DNA of 18,076 nucleotides from NCBI GenBank assembly GCA_046594225.1, contig JBKJPW010000234.1:1-18076 (forward strand), in the 5' to 3' direction. How positions within the stretch are numbered: the stretch's first letter is position 1; each line of letters starts with the position of its first letter. The position numbers and the translations under genes are program-made. This document shows, one piece after another, positions 1 to 6,082 of the stretch. The notes below the pieces were generated by a model. It ran no database searches and was not told the origin of the DNA. It worked only from the letters and a program-made list of their open reading frames with translations. The DNA comes from UBA4416 sp046594225. GTDB taxonomy: Bacteria > Bacteroidota > Bacteroidia > B-17B0 > Aurantibacillaceae.

Positions 1-756
1 AGTATCATGTCCACCATACAAGCAGGCTTTTTTATTTACTACAGCACAGGCAATATAATTACGAGATGGTAGAACAATATTGGGAACTACCGCCCACACA
101 TCGTTAACATAATCATAGCTATACATGTTATGATTATACGCTTCAGGCAAAGCACTGTTCATGCCGTAACATATATAACCAACGGTATCAATAGCAAAAG
201 CCGCACCTCGCCACATACCTGTAATAGGTACATTACCTTTTTGAGTCCAAACAGTAGTTGTAAAATTATATTCCCATACTTCATTCACAGCAATATTACT
301 AGCTGGTCGTCCGCCAATAATGTACACTTTATCTTTAATCACAAAATTAATCATGCCTTGTCTGCCAGAGCCAGTAAAATCAGGTAAAGCTGTCCATGAA
401 TTTGTAGTGACTGAATACTGCCAAAAATCTTTTAAACAACTATTATCACATTTTAAACCGCCCAACATGTAACCAATTCCATTATAAGAAAAAGCAGTTG
501 CATACTGCCGTTCTTTACCAGCGGGTAATGATGCCATTGGCGACCAAGTTTCTGAACTGCCATCAAAGGCATAACCATTTGGCATACATTGGTAACCGGG
601 TTCGAGACCTGTGAAACAATAGGCTTTATTATTTATAGTAAAGGAAGTTCCGTCATCGCGCGAGCCGCCTGGGAAATCTGTTAATTGTGTCCAAGTTTGA
701 CTATAGCAAATAGTAAAATGAACAAAAGATAAAAACGGCAGGATAAGTTTGTTCAT
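1..756 (-). CDS. Secreted kelch-repeat beta-propeller protein, C-terminus beyond window
   Basis: Reading the minus strand from the ATG at 756-754 gives 252 uninterrupted codons to the window edge, so the C-terminus is missing. Residues 1-20 look like a signal peptide, with a hydrophobic stretch ending CYSQ before TWTQL. The rest shows kelch-like blades spaced about 50 residues apart: YCFTGLEP near 47, GYMLGGLK near 95, VYIIGGRP near 144, GYICYGMN near 193 and ACLYGGHD near 244. Between them lie aromatic strands such as FWQYSVTTNSWTALP (111-125) and VWEYNFTTTVWTQ (160-172). This is the pattern of kelch/galactose-oxidase-type propellers, which usually bind proteins or sugars; no catalytic role can be read from this part. 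Proteins of this type in Bacteroidota often end in a T9SS sorting domain, which would lie outside the window, so that is only inference. The gene lies 49 nt after the NlpC/P60 gene on the same strand. Confidence 0.85.
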   Translation of the reverse strand, partial: MNKLILPFLSFVHFTICYSQTWTQLTDFPGGSRDDGTSFTINNKAYCFTGLEPGYQCMPNGYAFDGSSETWSPMASLPAGKERQYATAFSYNGIGYMLGGLKCDNSCLKDFWQYSVTTNSWTALPDFTGSGRQGMINFVIKDKVYIIGGRPASNIAVNEVWEYNFTTTVWTQKGNVPITGMWRGAAFAIDTVGYICYGMNSALPEAYNHNMYSYDYVNDVWAVVPNIVLPSRNYIACAVVNKKACLYGGHDT

Positions 757-805
757 TTTAAATGATGGATTTTTAGAATAACAGAATTTTAACTAATTTA
801 TTGTA

Positions 806-1342
806 CTACTTCACTCTTCCTGAACTTGCGTAGTTTTGCTTAAAATAGGGCTCGTTCATATCGCTAATCATCACTCCTTTTTTTGTAGAGGCATGAACAA
901 ACTTATGGTTTTGTAGGTAAACCCCAACGTGCGAAATTGTTTTTCCGTTAGTTATAAAAAACACTAAATCTCCTTCTTTTAAATCCGATTCACTTATTTT
1001 TTTTACTTCACCAACCAATGCTTTAGTGCTGGAGGAAATTGTTTTTTTATAAACTTTAAAATATAAAGCAGATGTTAAGCCAGAGCAATCAATGCCTGTT
1101 TTATCTTTCCCAGCATATTTATAAGGAACTCCTTGCCATTCGTTTATAAACTTGTATAATGTTTCATTTTTGATGTCAGCCTCGCTCACACCTAATTTAA
1201 CGGCGTATTGTTTTTTGAGGGATTTAGAAGAACTTTCTGTTTTGGTTGAATTTGAATTTGCGGATTTTGTAACAGTTTGTTGATGCTTACAGGAAACCAT
1301 ATAATACGCACATAAAGCAACTATTACATATTTAAACGTCAT
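806..1342 (-). CDS. NlpC/P60 family peptidoglycan endopeptidase lipoprotein
   Basis: A 178-residue lipoprotein of the NlpC/P60 cysteine-peptidase family, which cuts peptide stems in peptidoglycan. From the ATG at 1342 it has a short hydrophobic signal ending in a lipobox (YMVSC, lipid-modified Cys18), then a Ser/Thr/Lys-rich linker to about residue 45. The catalytic domain follows, with GIDCSGLTSALYF carrying nucleophile Cys86, ISHVGVYL with His138, and KFVHAST with His150. The Cys-to-His distance (52) and His-to-His distance (12) are close to those of E. coli MepS/Spr, which has the same Cys-His-His arrangement. The size also matches single-domain Spr-like enzymes, and no key residue is missing. 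An upstream GTG at 1348 would add two residues; ATG is preferred. It lies 73 nt after the synthase-like membrane gene and 49 nt before the kelch gene, so cotranscription is possible. The exact bond cleaved cannot be told from sequence. Confidence 0.92.
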   Translation of the reverse strand: MTFKYVIVALCAYYMVSCKHQQTVTKSANSNSTKTESSSKSLKKQYAVKLGVSEADIKNETLYKFINEWQGVPYKYAGKDKTGIDCSGLTSALYFKVYKKTISSSTKALVGEVKKISESDLKEGDLVFFITNGKTISHVGVYLQNHKFVHASTKKGVMISDMNEPYFKQNYASSGRVK

Positions 1343-1415
1343 CTTCACAACATAAAAATAAGTAAGATAAAAACGCTTTAATTAGAAGAAAAAATATGTT
1401 TTAGACAATTAGGTG

Positions 1416-2054
1416 TTAAACAACTGGAGCCTCGTTTTGATAATGCTTTGAGAACTTAGTAATAACGCGGTAAGCAATGTAGGCAAAAATTGGGGCAGCT
1501 ATCACATCATAACTATAATGCACGTGTTGAACCATTACACCTGCCGAAACAGCAATAGCTGCTGTTAAAAAAGTATATTTTAAAACCTTATTAACAGTGA
1601 AAAAATAAAATAAAAATAAAGTTGCTGCATGTCCACTAAAAAACAAGTCTTTTAAATGTTCGCTGCCTGCGTAAAATGTGTGAGTTAAAATAGTGTCATG
1701 TAAAGGAATAATAGCAGTTGGCGGCTCTAAAGGGATAAAAAACAAAGTTACTACTCTTAATAAAGTTAAAGCACCATACATTTGAATTAGGTGTAAAAAT
1801 TTATAAGGCGATAAAAATGCATATATCAATCCAATTAATGCCGCTGAATACGTTACAAAAAAAATAAAATCAGATACATCTCTGGGTTTGATGAAGTTTA
1901 AGATAGGATCATAAAAAGCATGGCCTTGTCTGGTTTCAATATATGCCAATAAAGAAGCAAAACCAGTTAAGATTATAAACAACATTGCTACAGAAATTAA
2001 AAAACGATTTCTAAAGTGTGCGTTCGAGAAAGCTATTTTCCAGTTATAAAGCAT
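1416..2054 (-). CDS. Sphingomyelin synthase-like PAP2-superfamily membrane protein
   Basis: A polytopic membrane protein of 212 residues from the ATG at 2054; an in-frame TTG at 2081 would add nine hydrophobic residues. Hydrophobic segments lie near residues 18-41, 62-82, 92-108, 145-156, 160-176 and 184-198. The motifs resemble the sphingomyelin synthase branch (PAP2_C) more than ordinary PAP2 phosphatases: LRVVTLFFIPLEPP (99-112) recalls synthase motif D2, LKDLFFSGHAATL (134-146) recalls D3, and HYSYDVIAA (179-187) recalls D4. The catalytic His142, His179 and Asp183 (H-x3-D) are all present. Members move a phospho-head group between lipids, and Bacteroidota commonly make sphingolipids, so a ceramide or dihydroceramide head-group transferase is a reasonable inference. 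A lipid phosphatase remains possible. No sphingolipid-base synthesis gene is visible nearby. An NlpC/P60 lipoprotein follows on the same strand. Confidence 0.78.
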   Translation of the reverse strand: MLYNWKIAFSNAHFRNRFLISVAMLFIILTGFASLLAYIETRQGHAFYDPILNFIKPRDVSDFIFFVTYSAALIGLIYAFLSPYKFLHLIQMYGALTLLRVVTLFFIPLEPPTAIIPLHDTILTHTFYAGSEHLKDLFFSGHAATLFLFYFFTVNKVLKYTFLTAAIAVSAGVMVQHVHYSYDVIAAPIFAYIAYRVITKFSKHYQNEAPVV

Positions 2055-2122
2055 AAACAATAATACTAAAAAATTTAGCAAAAAAACTCATAAATAAACT
2101 AAAGAATGAGCGTGTTATCAAC

Positions 2123-2153
2123 AAAAAAAGCCAGAGAAAATCCCCGGCCTTTT
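2123..2153 (-). terminator. Intrinsic terminator after the uncharacterised lipoprotein gene
   Basis: On the minus strand AAAAGGCCGGGGA pairs with TCTCTGGCTTTTT across a TTT loop. This gives a 13-bp stem with three G-U wobbles, ending in a run of seven T. It starts 21 nt after the stop codon at 2175. The wobbles would become A-C mismatches in the plus-strand transcript, so it should work mainly on the minus strand. Confidence 0.8.
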
Positions 2154-2174
2154 CGAACTTTAAAAAACTAAAAT

Positions 2175-3029
2175 TTATGGCAATGTAATATTATAAGTTG
2201 TTCCATTAATTGTAACAGTTGCCTGATCATCACAAGCCCCATTTCCAAAATCAATATATCTTGTAGCTTTTCCACCTGGCGTATGTTCTAATTTACCTTG
2301 AGTAAAATGGCGACGGCATCCAAAGGCCATATTTCTAATTAAAGGTGAAGTAATAACAGATGTAAAAGAGCCTCCACTTGCAGTTGTTCCATTGGCGCTA
2401 CCTGTTATTGAATATATATCATCAGCCCAAGATAAAGTACTTTCTCCTGACATCCATTCACGCTGACGGGTACTTTGCCATGTAATAGTTCCTGCTCCAC
2501 TAGCTTTAATAATGGTAATGTTAGCGTTAATTTCATACACTAAATGATTAGCTGCGTTATGGCCTTTATTAGTGATAGTTTTTGAGCCAGTAACCTGATT
2601 ATCATTTACAAAATAATTTTGTGGAGTAACAGTAATTACCGTTAACGAATCTCTGTATTTTCCTGTAAAGTTAATAATAAGGGAGCCTCTTCTATTTCTA
2701 CCATCATTACATAAGCAATTTGTTGCTCCAAAATTAACAGTGATAGTTTTAGCTGCCGCTAACGTATCATAAGTAATTACTGAACACGCACTTAAAATAG
2801 CATTAGACTCTGCCGTTTTAAAACTTGAAGTAGTTGTTGCATTTCCTTTTCCTGCTTCGTCAGATATATTTGTCATATCATTAACGGTAGATGATGCTAA
2901 AGATTGATCTTTTGCAGATATAGTGTCGTTATCCTTTTCCTCAATTTCTTTTTTTCTACAAGACGAGAAGATGCTAGCACTTACTATAGCTACTAGAGCA
3001 AGCGCTAATGTTAATTGTTTAGTTTTCAT
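2175..3029 (-). CDS. Uncharacterised Bacteroidota lipoprotein
   Basis: A 284-residue exported protein of unknown function. The start chosen is the ATG at 3029, because the signal sequence MKTKQLTLALALVAIVSASI leads directly to a lipobox (FSSC, lipid-modified Cys24). The longer in-frame start at 3068 would add 13 polar residues in front of it. Residues 28-80 are polar and probably a linker. The remainder is rich in Thr/Asn beta-strands with five further cysteines (82, 105, 107, 238, 266). Two stretches resemble each other: TVNFGATNCLCNDGRNRRG (97-115) and RYIDFGNGACDDQATVTING (257-276), both with an FG-x2/3-C-x-D pattern near the two ends of the domain. From memory, this layout (FG..C..DG.xR.G, then NYFVN..V.GSKTITN) recurs in many uncharacterised Bacteroidota lipoproteins. 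It has its own terminator and a possible promoter overlapping the previous gene. No enzyme motif is visible. Confidence 0.85.
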   Translation of the reverse strand: MKTKQLTLALALVAIVSASIFSSCRKKEIEEKDNDTISAKDQSLASSTVNDMTNISDEAGKGNATTTSSFKTAESNAILSACSVITYDTLAAAKTITVNFGATNCLCNDGRNRRGSLIINFTGKYRDSLTVITVTPQNYFVNDNQVTGSKTITNKGHNAANHLVYEINANITIIKASGAGTITWQSTRQREWMSGESTLSWADDIYSITGSANGTTASGGSFTSVITSPLIRNMAFGCRRHFTQGKLEHTPGGKATRYIDFGNGACDDQATVTINGTTYNITLP

Positions 3030-3094
3030 ATAATAGTTGTTTTTTGTTTTATTTGTAGGTAAGACCAACTAAAAAAGCAAAGGTTTAATCAACT

Positions 3095-3102
3095 CAAAAT
3101 TA
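3095..3102 (-). promoter_or_regulatory. Possible -7 element (TAATTTTG) for the lipoprotein gene at 2175-3029
   Basis: The minus strand reads TAATTTTG, an exact TAnnTTTG match, with a TTG 16 nt upstream at 3119-3121. It overlaps the last codons of the preceding gene and would leave a leader of roughly 60 nt. Such an AT-rich octamer can occur by chance, so this is tentative. Confidence 0.3.
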
Positions 3103-3585
3103 TTTTATAAAATTTCCGCAACCAGTATATTTTTTACCTTTATAAAACACCACTACTGTTCTATCCATTTTATCTCCACTTCCAGCTGCAGTGCATGGTT
3201 TATTAACAATACTAATATTTATATTTTTAGCAACATCTTTATCTCCTTGTACACCAAAAATATAGCCTTCTTTATCATCTAATCCTTCAAATTTGGAATT
3301 CATAATCAAACTATCTTTACCATAATCAACCACCAAACGCAATTTATTATTATAAAATTCGGCAAACCAGCCAGGCTCTGTACCACTTGCTTTAAACAAT
3401 AGTTTAGCAGCCTCTTGTTCCTCGATATTTGATAATTCTTCAACAGCATCCATTTTTGATAATGAAATGTCCATTTCTCCTATGGTATCACCTCCTTGGG
3501 TAATTGTTTTTTCTGCAGAAGTATTAACCTGTGTGCAAGAAATTAAAAATAAGGCAGTTACGCCAAGTAAAGAATATTTTATCAT
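3100..3585 (-). CDS. COG3650-like lipoprotein of unknown function
   Basis: A 161-residue lipoprotein with signal sequence MIKYSLLGVTALFLIS and lipobox LISC (Cys17), then an acidic linker to about residue 60. The C-terminal domain opens with FKASGTEPGWFAEF (64-77) and closes with a cysteine pair, NKPCTAAGSGDKMDRTV (129-145, Cys131) and KYTGCGNF (152-159, Cys156). The pairing of a GTEPGW opening with a Cys...DKMxDR...GCG ending matches the COG3650 group of short secreted proteins as I remember it; that group has no settled biochemical role. The two cysteines could form a disulphide. It is the first gene of the minus-strand block and is divergent from the MarC gene, with 80 nt between start codons. 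No clear TAnnTTTG element was found for it. Confidence 0.75.
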   Translation of the reverse strand: MIKYSLLGVTALFLISCTQVNTSAEKTITQGGDTIGEMDISLSKMDAVEELSNIEEQEAAKLLFKASGTEPGWFAEFYNNKLRLVVDYGKDSLIMNSKFEGLDDKEGYIFGVQGDKDVAKNINISIVNKPCTAAGSGDKMDRTVVVFYKGKKYTGCGNFIK

Positions 3586-3642
3586 AGGATAAACTTACGA
3601 ATTATTTGTAGCTGATACCAATTTTATTGTTTTTAATAATTA

Positions 3643-3650
3643 TACCTTTG
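3643..3650 (+). promoter_or_regulatory. -7 promoter element (TACCTTTG) for the marC-like gene
   Basis: TACCTTTG matches the Bacteroidota TAnnTTTG element exactly and ends 15 nt before the ATG at 3666, implying a very short 5' leader. No good TTG partner is found at the usual 19-nt spacing. The element lies downstream of an upstream in-frame ATG (3627), which argues for the 3666 start. Confidence 0.55.
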
Positions 3651-3665
3651 TCAAAAAATTATATT

Positions 3666-4238
3666 ATGGATTTAAAATTCGACATTATAGAGATTCTGAA
3701 AGTAACCATGGTGCTTTTTGCGGTTATCGACGTTATCGGTTCAATTCCTATCATTATTAGCTTAAAGCAAAAAACAGGGGGAATCAATGCTCCAAAAGCA
3801 TCTTTTGTTTCTTTAGGAATAATGATTGTGTTTTTATTTGTAGGACAAAGCATTTTAGATATTATCGGAATTTCTATTGGTGATTTCGCCATTGCTGGTT
3901 CCATTTTAATTTTTATTGTAGCGTTTGAAATGATTTTAGGAGTTCAAATTTCAAAAGATACAATGCCTGCCACTGCTTCTGTTATTCCATTAGCCTTTCC
4001 TTTAATTGCAGGTACAGGCACCCTAACAACTTTACTATCTATCAGAGCTGAATATAATATTGTATCTATTATTACAGCTATATGCTTAAATGTTATTATC
4101 GTTTACGTTGTGTTACGAAATTTAGATAGAGTAGAAAGAATATTAGGCGCAGGTGGTATTGCTATTTTGAAAAAAGTATTTGGAATTATTTTATTAGCCT
4201 TAGCTATTAAATTATTTAGAAAATATACTGGGTTGTAG
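3666..4238 (+). CDS. MarC family integral membrane protein
   Basis: A 190-residue, strongly hydrophobic inner-membrane protein with about six membrane-spanning segments. Conserved MarC-family stretches are visible: LFAVIDVIGSIPIIISL (17-33), the membrane segments around IGDFAIAGSILIFIVAFEMILG (71-92), and the signature-like VIPLAFPLIAGTGTLTTLL (105-123). Length agrees with the family, which is usually about 190-220 residues. Despite the name, MarC proteins have no firmly established substrate, and the old link to multiple antibiotic resistance in E. coli was not upheld, so function is left open. The ATG at 3666 is chosen over 3627 because a TAnnTTTG element sits between them. A small phosphatase-like gene follows after 3 nt and is almost certainly cotranscribed. 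Confidence 0.9.
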   Translation: MDLKFDIIEILKVTMVLFAVIDVIGSIPIIISLKQKTGGINAPKASFVSLGIMIVFLFVGQSILDIIGISIGDFAIAGSILIFIVAFEMILGVQISKDTMPATASVIPLAFPLIAGTGTLTTLLSIRAEYNIVSIITAICLNVIIVYVVLRNLDRVERILGAGGIAILKKVFGIILLALAIKLFRKYTGL

Positions 4239-4241
4239 ATA

Positions 4242-4562
4242 ATGAATATTCTTTTTGTTTGTAGTAGAAATCAATGGAGAAGTCCTACCGCCGAAACTAT
4301 ATATAAAAACCATCATGGTATTTTTGTCAAATCTGCAGGAACAGAACCTTCTGCCCGAATAAAAATAAATAACAAACTAATTGAATGGGCTGATATTATT
4401 TTTGTGATGGAGAAACGCCATAAGCAAAGAATCTCAGAACGTTTCAGTGATGATACTTTATATAAAAGAATTATTGTTTTAGATATACCTGATGATTATC
4501 AATACATGGATGAGGAATTGATTGATTCTATAAAAAGATCAGTAGAACCTTATTTATCTTAA
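4242..4562 (+). CDS. Small CX5R tyrosine-phosphatase-like protein (COG4551 type)
   Basis: A 106-residue cytoplasmic protein resembling the low-molecular-weight protein tyrosine phosphatase fold. The N-terminal strand runs straight into the phosphate-binding loop VCSRNQWRSPTAE (6-18), with Cys7 and Arg13 forming CX5R. SAGTEP (31-36) follows, as in the family. Near the C-terminus VLDIPDDYQYMDEEL (79-93) carries Asp84/Asp85 where the general-acid Asp of LMW phosphatases (DPY) is expected, with the usual Pro replaced by Asp. It is shorter than classical LMW phosphatases (about 150 residues) but fits the short COG4551 'predicted protein tyrosine phosphatase' group. The substrate is unknown. It starts 3 nt after the marC-like stop codon, so the two are probably translated from one message. 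A strong hairpin terminator follows directly. Confidence 0.85.
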   Translation: MNILFVCSRNQWRSPTAETIYKNHHGIFVKSAGTEPSARIKINNKLIEWADIIFVMEKRHKQRISERFSDDTLYKRIIVLDIPDDYQYMDEELIDSIKRSVEPYLS

Positions 4563-4574
4563 ATAAAAAAACAT

Positions 4575-4611
4575 AAAAAATCCCTCCCGCTAACTAGCGG
4601 AAGGGATTTTT
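4575..4611. terminator. Bidirectional intrinsic terminator between convergent genes
   Basis: AAAAATCCCTCCCGCT pairs with AGCGGAAGGGATTTTT around a short loop: 10 outer base pairs, one C/A mismatch, then CCGCT/AGCGG. Both strands end in a T-run. It lies between the phosphatase stop (4562) and the lipoprotein stop (4633), so it can end both converging transcripts. Confidence 0.92.
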
Positions 4612-4632
4612 GTTTTTAGCTTTAACTAAATA

Positions 4633-4893
4633 TTAGTGTTTTTTACCACCTTTAGTAGCAGCAGCAACTGAATCAGCCATTCTAGTTGAATCAGCAGCCA
4701 TTTTAGCAGCAGCTTCAGCAGCCATAGCAGCTTCAGCAACTTTAGCTAAAGAATCAGCTTGTTGTTGAGCAACAGCAGCTAATGAATCTTCAGTTTGTTT
4801 TTGTTTAGCAGCCATTTCTTCTTTAGAAGGACCACAAGATACAAATGCAGCAGATAATACAGCTACAGCAACGATTGATAATACTTTTTTCAT
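4633..4893 (-). CDS. Small alanine-rich coiled-coil lipoprotein
   Basis: An 86-residue lipoprotein. The start is set at the ATG at 4893, because MKKVLSIVAVAVLSAAFVSC is a complete signal with lipobox FVSC (Cys20). The in-frame extension to 4998 would add a basic, unrelated 35-residue leader that crosses a promoter-like TATTTTTG. The mature part of about 66 residues is nearly all Ala, Lys, Glu, Gln, Asp and Ser, consistent with a single long helix. A DS[L/T/V] motif recurs at residues 36, 47, 68 and 74; the first two are 11 apart, as in hendecad coiled coils. The chain ends in GGKKH. I recognise no named family. In size, lipid anchor, helical body and lysine-rich tail it recalls Braun-type lipoproteins, but there is no clear homology and the likeness may be only compositional. 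It has a strong terminator 22 nt downstream. Confidence 0.85.
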   Translation of the reverse strand: MKKVLSIVAVAVLSAAFVSCGPSKEEMAAKQKQTEDSLAAVAQQQADSLAKVAEAAMAAEAAAKMAADSTRMADSVAAATKGGKKH

Positions 4894-4927
4894 TTTAGGT
4901 TTTTGTTTAGGTTTTATTAATTTGGTG

Positions 4928-4935
4928 CAAAAATA
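4928..4935 (-). promoter_or_regulatory. -7 promoter element (TATTTTTG) for the small lipoprotein gene
   Basis: The minus strand reads TATTTTTG, an exact TAnnTTTG match, 34 nt before the ATG at 4893. No clear TTG lies at the expected upstream spacing; the region is an A/T run. It supports the 4893 start over the longer reading frame. Confidence 0.5.
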
Positions 4936-5027
4936 CACGTTTTTTTTAATTTTAGTTAAAAATCTAAAAAAAATACTTTTTTTTTTCAACATAGCCATTG
5001 TTCAATTCATATAAATTACATAAAACG

Positions 5028-5035
5028 TATCTTTG
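5028..5035 (+). promoter_or_regulatory. -7 promoter element (TATCTTTG) for pyrD
   Basis: TATCTTTG is an exact TAnnTTTG match and ends 6 nt before the pyrD ATG at 5042, so the transcript would be nearly leaderless. The same octamer precedes plsY in this window. The upstream half is weak, with no TTG at 19 nt. Confidence 0.55.
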
Positions 5036-5041
5036 TAGCCT

Positions 5042-6082
5042 ATGTACAAGCAATTATTAAGGCCTTTAGTATTTAAAATAGACCCTGAAAAGGCTCATTA
5101 TTTAACCTTTGACCTCATGAAACTAGCCCTTGGTAATGCATTTGGGCGGTTTATGAGCAAAAAAGTTTTGGAATACAAGCATCCAAAGCTAAAAAAACAG
5201 TTATTTGGATTAACTTTTGAAAATCCTGTTGGATTGGCTGCTGGTTTAGATAAAGATGCTAAGGTTTTTAATGAATTAGCTACTCTTGGATTTGGCTTTA
5301 TTGAAATCGGAACTTTAACACCAAAACCTCAACCAGGTAATGATAAACCCCGTTTATTTAGACTGCCAAATGATAAAGCCATTATTAACCGAATGGGCTT
5401 TAATAATGAAGGCGTTGATGCCGCCGTCATTCGATTAAAAAATAGAAAAACAACCGTTATTATTGGAGGTAATATTGGTAAAAATAAAACGACTAGTAAT
5501 GAAGATGCTATAAAAGATTACGAATATTGTTTTAATGCTCTATTTGATGTAGTTGATTATTTTGTAGTTAATGTAAGCTCACCTAACACACCTAATCTTA
5601 GAGAGTTGCAAGATAAAGTGCCTTTAACAAATTTATTAAATCATCTGCAAAAAATCAATAATTCGAAACCAAAGCGCAAACCTTTGTTGCTAAAAATAGC
5701 CCCAGATTTAACCAATTCGCAATTAGATGATATTATTGATATTGTAGCTTCTACAAAAATTGATGGTATTGTAGCCACAAATACGACTATTGCGCGTGAA
5801 CCATTAACTTATACAAAAGCTGAAGTTGAAGCCATGGGAATGGGAGGCTTAAGCGGAAAACCATTAACTAAGAGAAGCACCGAAGTCATCGCTTATTTAA
5901 AAACAAAATCTAATAATGCTTTTCCAGTAATTGGTGTTGGCGGAATTCATAGTCCTGACGATGCCATTGAAAAAATAAAAGCAGGGGCAGATTTAATTCA
6001 ATTATACACAGGCTTTATTTATGAAGGACCTGCTTTAATAAAAAACATTAATAAAGAACTCATCAAACAAAACGTACTATAA
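5042..6082 (+). CDS. pyrD: Dihydroorotate dehydrogenase (quinone), class 2
   Basis: The fourth step of pyrimidine synthesis: oxidation of dihydroorotate to orotate, with electrons passed through FMN to membrane quinone. The 346-residue length and N-terminal helical extension (1-45, MYKQLLRPLVFKIDPEKAHY...) mark the membrane-associated class 2 enzyme. Visible motifs in order are NPVGLAAGLDKDA (61-73, FMN binding), KPQPGNDKPRLFRLP (95-109), NRMGFNN (116-122), and the catalytic NVSSPNTPNLREL (177-189), where Ser180 aligns with the class 2 base. Then come LLKIAPDL, VATNTT, and the FMN phosphate loop PVIGVGGIHSPDDA followed by GADLIQLYTGFIYEGP. All key residues are present. A TATCTTTG element lies just upstream. 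The stop codon overlaps the next gene's ATG by 1 nt (TAATG), implying translational coupling to an HMG-CoA lyase-family gene. Confidence 0.97.
   Translation: MYKQLLRPLVFKIDPEKAHYLTFDLMKLALGNAFGRFMSKKVLEYKHPKLKKQLFGLTFENPVGLAAGLDKDAKVFNELATLGFGFIEIGTLTPKPQPGNDKPRLFRLPNDKAIINRMGFNNEGVDAAVIRLKNRKTTVIIGGNIGKNKTTSNEDAIKDYEYCFNALFDVVDYFVVNVSSPNTPNLRELQDKVPLTNLLNHLQKINNSKPKRKPLLLKIAPDLTNSQLDDIIDIVASTKIDGIVATNTTIAREPLTYTKAEVEAMGMGGLSGKPLTKRSTEVIAYLKTKSNNAFPVIGVGGIHSPDDAIEKIKAGADLIQLYTGFIYEGPALIKNINKELIKQNVL

Noticed and set aside
130..387. Plus-strand open frame of 85 codons
   Set aside because: It lies opposite the kelch gene, whose frame stays open for 252 codons with a signal peptide and blade repeats; the plus-strand translation shows no domain.
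3659..3904. Minus-strand frame inside the marC-like gene
   Set aside because: Antisense shadow of a well-supported membrane protein, with no start context or recognisable motif.
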